Below are positions 24,101 through 31,573 of a DNA stretch of 35,749 bases, one piece after another. The position numbers and the translations under genes are program-made. How positions within the stretch are numbered: position 1 is the stretch's first letter; every line of letters begins with the position of its first letter. Origin of the DNA: Polaromonas sp. (GTDB lineage Bacteria; Pseudomonadota; Gammaproteobacteria; Burkholderiales; Burkholderiaceae_C); NCBI GenBank assembly GCA_030650875.1, contig JAUSDK010000063.1, forward strand, positions 1-35,749, given 5' to 3'. The notes below the pieces were generated by a model that worked only from the letters and a program-made list of their open reading frames with translations, searched no databases and had not been told where the DNA came from.

Positions 24101-26347
24101 GCTGCCTTCCAGCAGGTCGTGGCTGAGCACAGCTTCGGGGGGCAGGCGGCCATCCAGCACGGCATGCATGGCCTTCACATGCAGCAGTCCCTTGCCGCTG
24201 AAGCTGCCGGTGCCAAACAGGTCCTGGTAGACATCGGAGACGCCGCTATGGTAGGGGTCAATGCCGCACTGCCCGGCAAACAGCCGGTGGTACGGGGTGT
24301 TTTGCGCGGGCTCGGGCAGGGGTGTCACCACGCGCGGCTGAAGAATACCGTAGCCGCTGACGACGCGGCGCAAGGTGGTGTCCACCTCTGGCCGGTTGAG
24401 CGGGTGGGCGGCAATGGCAACCAGCTCGCGCAGCGCGCCGGGCGGCAGGCCGGTGTCGCTGTCCAGCGTCACCACATAGCGGATGCCAGGGGCCAGCTGC
24501 AAGGGCTCGGCCATGGGCGTAAAGCCTTCCATGCGGCCGGTGGCCAGCAGACGCAGCAATTGCTCCAGCTTGCCGCGCTTGCGTTCCCAGCCCAGCCAGC
24601 GTTGCTGGGTTTCACACCAGCTGCGCGGGCGGTGGATCAGCAAAAAACGTGGCGGCGCAACGCCCGGGGCCGGATAACGTGCGTTGAGCGCCGCCAGCTG
24701 GGCCAGCGCATGGTGCAGCAGGGCCGCATCGCCGGGGAGGGTGGCGCCGGGCGCGTCGACCCAGTCGGTCAGCAGTGCAAACTGCGCCTGGTTTTCGCGG
24801 TTGGCGAGCCAGTGAAATTCAAGTTGCCGCGCCAGTTCGCGGGTTGACCGTTCGGATGTCAGCAGCGTCGGAATCACCACCAGAACCCGGTGCTCTGGCG
24901 GGATGCCGCCCGCAAAGTTCAGGCGCGGCAGTGGCTTGATCTTCATCGACTCGGCGATCAGGCGGTGCACAAAAGCGGAAGCCGCCTCGGAGGCGGGCCA
25001 GGCCAGCAGAAAAAGGGCCACCAGCGTCTGCCACTGGTGCCAGTCGCCATGGCGTGCCGCCAGCATCACGATCAGCAGCGTCGCCAGGGTGATAACGCCA
25101 ATGTAGGTGGCCAGGCGCCACTTGCGCCAGTTGATGCGCCGCGCGGTGCGCCTGGCCGGCAGGCCCAGCGCTGCTTCCAGTTGCGCGCGGCCGCCGCCGA
25201 TCAGGTAAAAGCCTGCGGTGCGCTCGGCCGCGTTGGCGTCCAGGCTGTCGGGCACGGCCCGGGCGGCAGTCACGACCGCCTGGGCTATTTCATGTTCTGT
25301 CTTTTTGCTGTCCCGCGCCAGTTGCTCCATGGCGTGGGTGATTTGCTGGCGCGTGAGCTCGCTTTCCCTGCAAAAACTGGGGAGTTGGCCAAGCACCTGC
25401 AGGGAGCGGCTGACCGGCTCTATCAGGTCGACCCAATCGACCTGGCCGATCAGGCGCAGGGTGGTGATGATGTTGCCGACCGTGAGGTTGGACGCCACCT
25501 GCGCGTTCTGGCTCTCCAGCATCAGCGTGTGCCCGTCTGGGCAGTGCTGCTCGGTCCAAAGGACCAGCGCGGGCGAGTCGCTCAGCAACTCCGTCGGCAT
25601 GCGCTGCCAAAGCTGGGTCAGGTAGCTGCGCTGCAGGCCGCGCTGCTTCATCATGGCGTAGATCGCGTCAAGATCAGCGTTGTCCAGCTTTTGTTCGCTG
25701 TCCCACACGGTATGCGCGACTTCGCGTGCGACCTTGCCCCGGGCAATGTCGTCGGCCATGCGCCGCAGGTTTTCAAGCAGCACCACGCGCAGCGTGGTCG
25801 GCAAGGCCCACAGTTCGCTCAATCGCAGTTCGCTGTAACTTTGGTAGGCGTTCAAAAACGCGGTGAACATCTCCGGATTCAGAACGCTGTCGGAATGCGC
25901 CACGTAAGCCCAGGCAATGCCGTACACGCGCGGCAAGCCCTGCAACGGCGAGAGCGCCAGTTTGGGCAGGCTGGCGTAGTAGCGGTGCGGCACGCCCTCG
26001 CGGATTTGCTGCAGCTGGGCTTCAATCAGCGGAAAGTTGTCCAGCAGCCACTCGGCCGCCGGCGTGGCGTAGTGGCCGCTCAGGGACGTGAGTGCCACGT
26101 AGTCGTAAGCCTTGCGCAGCGCGGCCAGGTTTTCTTCCACGCGCGGAAAAAAGGGCGCATGACGCCGCGACTGGGCGTCGGTTTCGATGACCTGCGCCTG
26201 CGCCAGGCTAATGCCGTGTTCTTCGAACCGCTGGATACCGAACAACTCGGCGCGAATCGGGGGGTCGGCTTGTTCGGTGCTGGAAAGAAGGATTTTTCGG
26301 GCGTGAAGGCTGAGCGATGGCAGCCGGTCTAGTACATCAGCGTCCAC
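18167..26347 (-). CDS. ndvB: Cyclic beta-1,2-glucan synthase (NdvB/ChvB/Cgs type; GT84 + GH94)
   Basis: 2726 residues, about the length of Brucella Cgs and Rhizobium NdvB (roughly 2800). Order: N-terminal cytoplasmic region (about 1-400, RYYASLPKLALSPLQG); membrane segments near 413-460; GT84 glycosyltransferase domain with D629-x-D631 (LDSDTGLPPG), SHDLLEGS and RNHRWTRG matching the family D/DxD/D/RxxRW pattern; further membrane segments about 810-860 and 880-1010; a glycoamylase-like domain (LPWGISESAYFAQD near 1280); then GH94 modules ending in the phosphorylase domain with GDWNDGMN (about 2398-2405). The protein starts, extends and cyclises a beta-1,2-glucan at the inner membrane, and the GH94 part controls ring size. 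The product is a periplasmic osmoregulatory glucan. GTG 26347 is used, 4 bases after the small upstream gene; no NdvA exporter lies in the window. Confidence 0.93.
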   Translation of the reverse strand: MDADVLDRLPSLSLHARKILLSSTEQADPPIRAELFGIQRFEEHGISLAQAQVIETDAQSRRHAPFFPRVEENLAALRKAYDYVALTSLSGHYATPAAEWLLDNFPLIEAQLQQIREGVPHRYYASLPKLALSPLQGLPRVYGIAWAYVAHSDSVLNPEMFTAFLNAYQSYSELRLSELWALPTTLRVVLLENLRRMADDIARGKVAREVAHTVWDSEQKLDNADLDAIYAMMKQRGLQRSYLTQLWQRMPTELLSDSPALVLWTEQHCPDGHTLMLESQNAQVASNLTVGNIITTLRLIGQVDWVDLIEPVSRSLQVLGQLPSFCRESELTRQQITHAMEQLARDSKKTEHEIAQAVVTAARAVPDSLDANAAERTAGFYLIGGGRAQLEAALGLPARRTARRINWRKWRLATYIGVITLATLLIVMLAARHGDWHQWQTLVALFLLAWPASEAASAFVHRLIAESMKIKPLPRLNFAGGIPPEHRVLVVIPTLLTSERSTRELARQLEFHWLANRENQAQFALLTDWVDAPGATLPGDAALLHHALAQLAALNARYPAPGVAPPRFLLIHRPRSWCETQQRWLGWERKRGKLEQLLRLLATGRMEGFTPMAEPLQLAPGIRYVVTLDSDTGLPPGALRELVAIAAHPLNRPEVDTTLRRVVSGYGILQPRVVTPLPEPAQNTPYHRLFAGQCGIDPYHSGVSDVYQDLFGTGSFSGKGLLHVKAMHAVLDGRLPPEAVLSHDLLEGSIARCGFVSDVPLVEDTPHHAGVAASRNHRWTRGDWQLLPLMRHAGHFGIDALGLWKMADNLRRSLVVPATFVLLVWVLFTGALQLGTALLAALAALLAGPLLGALAGLVPTRRGISWRHFLQVGRSELLVTLGSAAWLFSQIPAQSLMLLDAAVRSVWRMAVSRRLLLEWTTAAQAQAASRRELTVFVRQHAPASLLCAALAMAAPWAAYPGAAIALFLLWAASPVAAWWASLPRASHTPALSNMDQRYLQALARDTWRFFERCVGPEDNHLPPDNLQLVPDPTLAHRTSPTNIGLYLLSVCCAREFGWITTAEVIGRLQASLDSIEKLSKHDGHLLNWYDTRTLEVMPPAYVSSVDSGNLAGLLLAVAQACTKLRKTCPDDQPARADLLHLAERCRALYGAMDFSGLYDRKRHLFHIGLNVDDKALDASYYDLLASESRLTSFLAIAKGDVPKRHWGALGRPFLSVNGAPGLKSWSGSMFEYLMPSLLMHEPAHGLLHTMARSAIAAQRAFGVQQHLPWGISESAYFAQDHSLAYQYSPFGAPGLALRRTPVTDRVVAPYATLLATLFEPGAAVANLMRLERLGARGELGMFEALDFTVSRQREQQAFSTVQAFMAHHQGMSLVALCNVLCHDAPRRWFCAEPQVAAHEALLHERTPRQIIKSANPRLPPEPNGHKTEPVFQSRDVNPALAGWKPTHLLSNGRYNVALRASGAGVSRWQGSHITRWRDDVLRDGYGTFFYLRQSGQSRFGSLTAAPAPLPGWRYNAHFMADRVQFDAQGDTLSATITVLVSPEDDTELRTVVLHNTGQTEQLVELVSCFEAVLADPRADEAHPAFSNLFVQTRWEPQWRALLLKRKPRLHGDPHMAVAHFLAEVDAELLSVDCVADRRVFAGRNQPAHRPALRAQPMDAHGNPVNGLDPVASLRLTLRLAPGAMARLSFATAAAQTEEELAARIDKYLQPMHIERATRMAATLAQVRLRDLALTPEEHLALQDLTTALMYSTPRPAAKPGPLDQRQLWRFGISGDKPIVLVRIQAQSGLALVNALLRAQPWWAFGGLALDMVVINSEPNSYLMPLQRDILALRDRLMQAVQYSFPSHQSADRSSSFHLLRDQETSAAEKAALTGLARVVLTADGRPLEVQVAALRSEAWPRQQGSPVAWTPLRDDRTLPEPMAPAPAPVGEFDPDSGEFWFDLQGGQSPARPWVNVIANPEFGFQVSETGSGLTWAENSRMHQITPWSNDPVRDPAFEHWLLQDLDSGDIYPLTPSVLAPASSRWRVRHGQGYTVFQGMLGGLEVETTFFAAMHDAVKVVQVQVRPDSGGRRRLRAVGLVEWQMGDVRGRRRTLQTWKAPAHAAVFAQQQETRDGYGARTAFLAMRPAPAQTPWTCDRGEFFDTLGRMGLPAALAGRSGSGFDPCGALSAEFTVAGHEELAFSFVLGHAQNPAAAAQVAEEWAQRDTRQALADVKAGWAGLLGKVQVTTPDAHFDALVNHWLLYQTVVCRLWSKAGFYQAGGASGFRDQLQDAMALALADPARLRAQIVLNASRQFPEGDVQHWWHAPGGEGVRTHFSDDLLWLPYACSHYLQATGDVALLDQAVAFIDGPPIPDGAEDAYYAPHTSKQSASVYEHCARTIERSLAVGAHGLPLMGTGDWNDGMNRVGHEGRGESVWLGWFLCTVVEGFAPLARMRGDDARAGRWLEARQGWVAALHDAGWDGAWFRRAFFDNGDPLGSDVCSEGRIDLIAQAWSVLSGASTPAFTKSAMLALNNQLIDEKAGLLRLLDPPFQHSANNPGYIQAYPPGVRENGGQYSHAGVWALMAQALSGDTEGAWRSFEALSPAHRSANAGQGPAYELEPYVMAGDVYSAPPYVGRGGWSWYTGSAAWLYRAAIETLLGLAVQPGRLSLSPRLPAHWPAVELRLKLQGHDITVHWQREPATGPALKADRWPGWGEWVELESLPQQAVLRVQGNAPTTPKTPRSV

Positions 26348-26351
26348 CCGT

Positions 26352-26597
26352 TCAGGCCAGCGTCAAAAGACCCAGGCCCAGCAACGCCAGGCTGCACGCT
26401 ACCAGGAGGGCGCCCGTGGTCACCAGGCGCGGTGCTGTCACGGCGTGCAATGTTTCCAGCGCTGAGCGCAGGGTGAAAAAATGGCCGCGCGAGCGTTGGC
26501 AGGCCGTCATGTGAGAGGCAAGGGCCATAAAGTCGCTCGCGACATGCTCACTGCTCATGGGAAAGTGGCTTCTGGCTTGGGCATGGTGCGGGGTCAT
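26352..26597 (-). CDS. Small single-span membrane protein upstream of the glucan synthase
   Basis: 81 residues of unknown function. The N-terminal half is polar with many His/Ser/Ala residues (SSEHVASDFMALASHMTA). The C-terminal third (about 58-80, TTGALLVACSLALLGLGLLTLA) is one membrane segment ending at the last residue, a tail-anchored layout. ATG 26597 has AGGAG 8 bases upstream, a good ribosome site. The stop is only 4 bases before the GTG of the glucan synthase gene, so the pair should be cotranscribed and translationally coupled. Possible roles are assembly or regulation of the synthase, but this is only inferred from position. An internal ATG at residue 14 is an alternative start. Confidence 0.6.
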   Translation of the reverse strand: MTPHHAQARSHFPMSSEHVASDFMALASHMTACQRSRGHFFTLRSALETLHAVTAPRLVTTGALLVACSLALLGLGLLTLA

Positions 26598-26738
26598 GGA
26601 AGGGTCTCCTGAAGGATGGCGCCTTCACCCTGTTGCGTGCGGCGCACTCATTGGCGTATACCCTATGTTATGACCCGAAAACCCCGGGCGGCATCAGAAC
26701 CCTCTGGCCTTCATGTAGGACAGCATCGACACTGCGCC

Positions 26739-29627
26739 TCAGCCCGTGTTGCGCAAGCCCGCCGCAATCCCGTTGATGGAGATGTGAATCCCGGTTTGCA
26801 CCCGCTGGTCGGCCTGGCCGGCGCGGTAGCGGCGCACCAGTTCGACCTGCAAATGGTGCAGCGGGTCGATGTATGGAAATCGGTGGCGTATGGAGCGCTG
26901 CAGCGCGGCATTGCCGGCGAGCCGGTTTTTTTCGCCGGTGACCAGCGCCAGCGCTTCGGCCGTGCGGTGCCACTCGGCTTCGATCGCGCTGAAAATCCTT
27001 TTGCGCAGCCGTGCGTCGCTGACCAGCTCGGCATAGCGGGACGCCAGCGCCAGGTCGCTCTTGGCCATCACCATGTCCATGTTGCTTAAAAGCGTTTTGA
27101 AAAACGGCCACTGGCGGTACATTTTTTGCAGCAGCGCGAGCGCTTCCTTGCGGCTGGCCGGCGTGCCGCCCTGGCCCAAAAACTGCTCGACGGCCGAGCC
27201 AAAGCCCAGCCAGCCGGGCAGCGTCAGGCGGCACTGGCCCCAGCTGAAGCCCCAGGGAATGGCGCGCAGGTCTTCGATCTTTTGTGAGGCCTTGCGCGAC
27301 GCCGGGCGCGAGCCGATGTTGAGTTCGGCAATTTCGCGGATCGGCGTGGCGCTGAAAAAATACTCGGTGAAGCCGGGGGTCTCATACACCAGCGCGCGGT
27401 AGGCGCCCATGCTGGCGCGCGACAGCTGGTCGGCGGCCTGCAAAAACGCCTGGGTGGCGGGCTTGGTGGGCTGCAGCAGCGTGGCTTCCAGCGTGGCCGC
27501 GACCAGTGTTTCAAGGTTGCGCCGGCCGATTTCGGGGTTGGCGTATTTGGAGCCGATGACCTCGCCCTGCTCGGTCAGGCGAATCTGGCCGCGCACCGTG
27601 CCCGGGGGCTGCGCCAAAATGGCCTCGTAGCTCGGGCCGCCGCCGCGGCCGACCGTGCCGCCCCGGCCGTGGAACATCCGGAGCGTAATGTTGTGCGCGT
27701 TGGCCAGCTGGTCAAACAGTTCCACCAGCGCGATTTCAGCGCGGTACAGCTCCCAGTTGCTGGTGAAAATGCCGCCGTCCTTGTTGCTGTCCGAATACCC
27801 CAGCATGATGTCCTGCTCTGCGCCGCTGCGCTGCACCAGCTGCGCAACGCCGGGCAAGGCATAGAACGCCCGCATGATGGGCGCGGCATTGCGCAGGTCT
27901 TCAATGGTTTCAAACAGCGGCACCACGATCAGGTCGCAACGGGATCCAACCTTGTCCTGCGCATCTTCAAGCAGCCCGTGCATCAGACCGACTTCCTTTT
28001 GCAGCAGCAGCACTTCCAGCAAATCGCTCACGGTTTCGGTGTGGCTGATGATGTAATGGCGAATCGCTTCCTTGCCAAAGCGGGCGCGCGCGGTGCGGGC
28101 GGTCTCGAAAATGGCCAGCTCGCTCTGGGCGTGCGCTGAATAGGTGGTGCCCACCACGCGCAGGGGCCGGGCGTCGTTCAGCAGCTGCATCAGCAGCGCG
28201 CGTTTGGCGGCCTCGTCCAGGCTGGCGTAGGCGGGCTCGACCCGGGCCACGGCCAGCAGTTCGGCCACCACTTCTTCGTGCTTGTCGGAACTCTGGCGCA
28301 GGTCCACCGTGGCCAGGTGAAAGCCAAACACTTCCACGGCGCGAATCAGCGGGTGCAGGCGCTCGGCGATCAGCGCCTCGCCGTGGTGGCTGCGCAGCGA
28401 CGTTTCAATGGTGCGCAGGTCGGCCAGGAAGTCTTCGGCCAGCGGATAGGCATTTTGCGGCGCCACGGCATGGCGCGCCGCTTCGCCGCCGGTCAGCGCC
28501 TTGAGGGTGGCGGCCAGCCGGGCATAGACCCCGGTCAGGGCGCGGCGGTAGGGTTCGTCCTTGCGGTGTTCGCTGGTGTCGGGGGAGCTTTCGGCCAGCA
28601 GGCGCATTTCGGGGCTGAAGTCCACCAGCATGGCCGACAGCGACAGCTCGCCGCCCAGGAAGTGCACTTCGGTCAGGTAGTGGCGCAGCGCGACATCGGC
28701 CTGCCGGCTGAGCGCGTAATTCAGCGTGTCGGCATTGACGTTGGGATTGCCGTCGCGGTCGCCGCCTATCCACTGGCCCATGCGCAAAAAGCTGTGGACC
28801 GGGTGGTCGCCCAACTCGCGTTCCAGGTTGGCGTAGAGCTTGGGAATCTCGCGCAAAAAGGTCGCTTCGTAGTAGCTCAGGGCGTTTTCAATCTCGTCGG
28901 CCACCGTGAGCTTGGAAAAGCGCAGCAGCCGCGTTTGCCACAGCTGCATCACGCGGGCGCGCAACTGGGCTTCGTTGGCGGCCAGCGCGCGCGGCGTCAG
29001 CGCGTCTTTGGTCACCGGCACGGCTTGCGCCAGCGCTTTGGTTTCATCGCGCCCCGTGAGCAGCTGGGCAATGGCGCGTTCGGCGTCCAGAATGCTTTTG
29101 CGCTGCACTTCGGTCGGGTGGGCGGTGAGTACCGGCGAGACAAAGCTGTGGGCCAGCGTGGTGGCGATGGTTTTGGGTGCAATGCCGGCCCAACGCAGGC
29201 GGGCCAGCGCCACTTCGATGCTGCCTTCCTGGGTGTCGCCCGCGCGCTCGTGGATGGCCCGGCGGCGTATATGGTGCCGGTCTTCGGCTAGGTTGGCCAG
29301 GTGGCTGAAGTAGGTGAACGCGCGGATCACGCTGACGGTCTGGTCAGCGCTCAGGCCTTTGAGCAGTTTTTTAAGCGCCTTGTCGGCGGCCTGGTCGGCG
29401 TCGCGCCTGAAGGCCACCGACAGCTTGCGCACCTGCTCGATCAGCTCGTAGGCGGCCACGCCTTCCTGCTCGCGAATCACATCGCCCAGGATGCGGCCCA
29501 GCAGGCGGATGTCTTCCACCAGCGGGCGTTCGTTGTCCTTGGCGCGGGTGGGCGCCTTGTCGTCAGCGATGTTGGCGCTGCCGGTGGTGGTTTTCCTGAT
29601 TTTTGGGGAGTGTGCCGAAGTGACCAT
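26739..29627 (-). CDS. ppc: Phosphoenolpyruvate carboxylase
   Basis: 962 residues from ATG 29627 (AAGG 5 bases upstream); an open extension to 29663 lacks conservation. Active-site motifs: H170 in [51 protein letters not shown] (about 652-667) and the C-terminal [18 protein letters not shown]. It makes oxaloacetate from PEP and bicarbonate to refill the TCA cycle; it is a cytoplasmic tetramer. The protein is longer than E. coli Ppc (883), mostly in an N-terminal extension (about 40 residues) and internal loops. It is divergent from hemC with only about 70 bases between starts, a pair conserved in Burkholderiales. Confidence 0.96.
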   Translation of the reverse strand: MVTSAHSPKIRKTTTGSANIADDKAPTRAKDNERPLVEDIRLLGRILGDVIREQEGVAAYELIEQVRKLSVAFRRDADQAADKALKKLLKGLSADQTVSVIRAFTYFSHLANLAEDRHHIRRRAIHERAGDTQEGSIEVALARLRWAGIAPKTIATTLAHSFVSPVLTAHPTEVQRKSILDAERAIAQLLTGRDETKALAQAVPVTKDALTPRALAANEAQLRARVMQLWQTRLLRFSKLTVADEIENALSYYEATFLREIPKLYANLERELGDHPVHSFLRMGQWIGGDRDGNPNVNADTLNYALSRQADVALRHYLTEVHFLGGELSLSAMLVDFSPEMRLLAESSPDTSEHRKDEPYRRALTGVYARLAATLKALTGGEAARHAVAPQNAYPLAEDFLADLRTIETSLRSHHGEALIAERLHPLIRAVEVFGFHLATVDLRQSSDKHEEVVAELLAVARVEPAYASLDEAAKRALLMQLLNDARPLRVVGTTYSAHAQSELAIFETARTARARFGKEAIRHYIISHTETVSDLLEVLLLQKEVGLMHGLLEDAQDKVGSRCDLIVVPLFETIEDLRNAAPIMRAFYALPGVAQLVQRSGAEQDIMLGYSDSNKDGGIFTSNWELYRAEIALVELFDQLANAHNITLRMFHGRGGTVGRGGGPSYEAILAQPPGTVRGQIRLTEQGEVIGSKYANPEIGRRNLETLVAATLEATLLQPTKPATQAFLQAADQLSRASMGAYRALVYETPGFTEYFFSATPIREIAELNIGSRPASRKASQKIEDLRAIPWGFSWGQCRLTLPGWLGFGSAVEQFLGQGGTPASRKEALALLQKMYRQWPFFKTLLSNMDMVMAKSDLALASRYAELVSDARLRKRIFSAIEAEWHRTAEALALVTGEKNRLAGNAALQRSIRHRFPYIDPLHHLQVELVRRYRAGQADQRVQTGIHISINGIAAGLRNTG

Positions 29628-29696
29628 CTTTGCCTTATGTGTCTGAAGCTCGCATGCTAGCATTCACTTCCCCTAAAAAATACCAACAGGTTACGT

Positions 29697-30689
29697 GTGC
29701 CCACAGAGTTTGAAACCGTCAGGAATGTTGTGAAAAAAGTTGTGATCGCCACCCGCGAAAGTCGTTTGGCGATGTGGCAGGCCGAGCATGTCAAGGCGCT
29801 GCTGGAGGACCGTCTGGGCTGGCAGGTCGAACTGCTGGGCATGACGACGCTGGGCGACCAGATCCTGGACCGCCCCCTGAGCAAGGTGGGCGGCAAGGGC
29901 CTGTTCATCAAGGAGCTGGAAGTGGCGCTCAGCGAAGGCCGGGCCGATCTGGCGGTGCATTCGCTGAAAGACGTGCCGATGGACCTGCCTGAAGGCTTTG
30001 CGCTGGCCTGCGTGCTGGAGCGGGAAGACCCGCGCGATGCGTTTGTGTCCAACCAGTTCGCGTCGCTGGCCGAACTGCCGCTGGGCGCGGTGGTGGGCAC
30101 CTCCAGCCTGCGCCGGCTGGTGCTGCTCAAGGCCATGCGACCCGATCTGGACATTCAACCGCTGCGCGGCAACCTCGACACGCGCTTGCGCAAGCTCGAC
30201 GAAGGCCGGTACGCCGCCATTGTGCTGGCCGCCGCCGGGCTCAAGCGGCTGGGCCTGGCGTCGCGCATTCGCAGCGCGTTTGCACCGACCGACATGCTGC
30301 CAGCCGCCGGACAGGGCGCGCTGGGTATTGAAGTGCGCGCCGATCGCGCCGACCTGGTGCAGGCGCTGGCCACGCTGGCCCATCAGCCGACCTGGCTGGC
30401 CGTGACCGCCGAGCGCACGGTGTCGCGCGCCATGGGCGGAAGCTGCTCCATGCCGCTGGCCGCCTTTGTGACGGCCGGCCCCGGCCATGCCCTGCAGCTC
30501 GATGCAGCCTGGGGCGACCCGGTGGGTGCAGTGGCCACTGACGGCGGCGCCTTGCCGACGCCTTTGGTGCAGGTGCAACAAAGCGCTGAGGTGCGCAGCT
30601 TTGACGAGGCCGAGGCCTTGGGCGAAGCGGTGGCGGCGCAGCTTCGCGCCGGTGGCGCAGTCTGGGCCAGCAACGCACCGGCCGCCTGA
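29697..30689 (+). CDS. hemC: Hydroxymethylbilane synthase (porphobilinogen deaminase)
   Basis: 330 residues from GTG 29697 (ACAGG upstream); GTG 29730 with AGGA 5 bases before it is an equally good start and places the conserved [14 protein letters not shown] nearer the N-terminus. Key features: [50 protein letters not shown] and the dipyrromethane cofactor cysteine C250 in [13 protein letters not shown]. It joins four porphobilinogens into hydroxymethylbilane in the cytoplasm. It is the first gene of a hemC-hemD-hemX-hemY operon; its stop overlaps the hemD start (TGATG). Confidence 0.95.
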   Translation: MPTEFETVRNVVKKVVIATRESRLAMWQAEHVKALLEDRLGWQVELLGMTTLGDQILDRPLSKVGGKGLFIKELEVALSEGRADLAVHSLKDVPMDLPEGFALACVLEREDPRDAFVSNQFASLAELPLGAVVGTSSLRRLVLLKAMRPDLDIQPLRGNLDTRLRKLDEGRYAAIVLAAAGLKRLGLASRIRSAFAPTDMLPAAGQGALGIEVRADRADLVQALATLAHQPTWLAVTAERTVSRAMGGSCSMPLAAFVTAGPGHALQLDAAWGDPVGAVATDGGALPTPLVQVQQSAEVRSFDEAEALGEAVAAQLRAGGAVWASNAPAA

Positions 30690-31573
30690 TGCCGGACGCT
30701 GGCGTGAAAGCTCGCCGTGTGCTGGTCACGCGGCCGGCCCGCGACGCCCGGCACTGGGTGCAGCAGTTGCAGCAAAGCGGTGTGGCGGCCGAGGCTTTGC
30801 CCCTGATCGAAATTGCGCCCGCTTGCGGCGCCGCCAGCGCGCAGGCCCTGGCCGAGGCCTGGCAGGCGCTGGAGCGCTACGCCGCTTGCATGTTTGTCAG
30901 CAGCAATGCGGTGGACTATTTTTTCAAGCCAAATAAGGTCTTTGCCCAATATTTATCGGGACAAGTAGCTACTGAAAAAGTAGCAGGCAACCTGCCGGGC
31001 AAGCTCCCGCAAGGCCTGCGCTTCATGGCGCCCGGCCCGGGTACCGTGGCCGCGCTGATCGCGGCGGGCGTTCCCGCCAGCCAGATTGATGCACCGGCCG
31101 CCGACGCACAGCAGTTTGACTCCGAAGCGCTGTGGAACGTGGTGGGCCGGCGCGACTGGCAGGGCCGGCGGGTGCTGGTGGTACGCGGACAAAATTCAGG
31201 TGCCCAAAGCGGTGCGCCCTCGTCTGGACGCGACTGGATCGCCCGGCAGTGGGCCGCTGCCGGGGCGCAGGTCGACTTTGTGGGGGTCTACCAGCGCCGC
31301 GCGCCGCAGCTGACAGACGCGCAGATCCAGCGTGCCAGGGCGGCCAGCAGCGACGGGTCCATCTGGCTGTTTAGCAGCTCCGAGGCGGTGGCCAACCTGG
31401 TCCACATGCCCGAACTGGCGGGAACGGCGTGGGGCCACGCCCGCGCCATCGCCACCCATCCGCGCATTGCCCAGGCCGTGCTGGCGGCGGGCTGGGGTGT
31501 TGTTGTGGCGTCACGCCCGGCACTGAAGGACATCAGGGACACGCTCGCCTCGATAGAATCAAGCCATCCATGA
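30689..31573 (+). CDS. hemD: Uroporphyrinogen-III synthase with an AT-rich internal insert
   Basis: 294 residues. The two-domain HemD fold is recognisable by RRVLVTRPARDARHWVQQL (start), FVSSNAVDYFF, FMAPGPGTVAALIAAGV, GRRVLVVRG and the final SRPALKDIRDTLAS. It cyclises hydroxymethylbilane with inversion of ring D. Between FVSSNAVDYFF and LRFMAPGPGT lie about 25 residues (KPNKVFAQYLSG onward) that most HemD proteins lack; they are encoded by DNA of only 37% GC (counted over 30921-30980) and contain a short inverted repeat. The insert keeps the frame open, so the enzyme is probably functional. It overlaps hemC by one base and hemX by four (ATGA). Confidence 0.88.
   Translation: MPDAGVKARRVLVTRPARDARHWVQQLQQSGVAAEALPLIEIAPACGAASAQALAEAWQALERYAACMFVSSNAVDYFFKPNKVFAQYLSGQVATEKVAGNLPGKLPQGLRFMAPGPGTVAALIAAGVPASQIDAPAADAQQFDSEALWNVVGRRDWQGRRVLVVRGQNSGAQSGAPSSGRDWIARQWAAAGAQVDFVGVYQRRAPQLTDAQIQRARAASSDGSIWLFSSSEAVANLVHMPELAGTAWGHARAIATHPRIAQAVLAAGWGVVVASRPALKDIRDTLASIESSHP
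30921..30984 (+). repeat. AT-rich repeat-like insert inside hemD
   Basis: About 22 of the first 60 bases are G or C, against a strongly GC-rich surrounding gene. It ends in an inverted repeat GCTACT-GAAAA-AGTAGC (30968-30984). Short GCTA-containing palindromes of this style are scattered in Comamonadaceae genomes, mostly between genes; here one appears to have landed in frame at a loop of HemD. The borders are approximate. Confidence 0.5.

Noticed and set aside
24890-26332. 480-codon plus-strand frame opposite the glucan synthase N-terminus
   Set aside because: Composition is typical antisense shadow and there is no conserved motif. Several similar frames lie opposite argH, ppc, the Do-family protease gene and the ligase and were dropped for the same reason.
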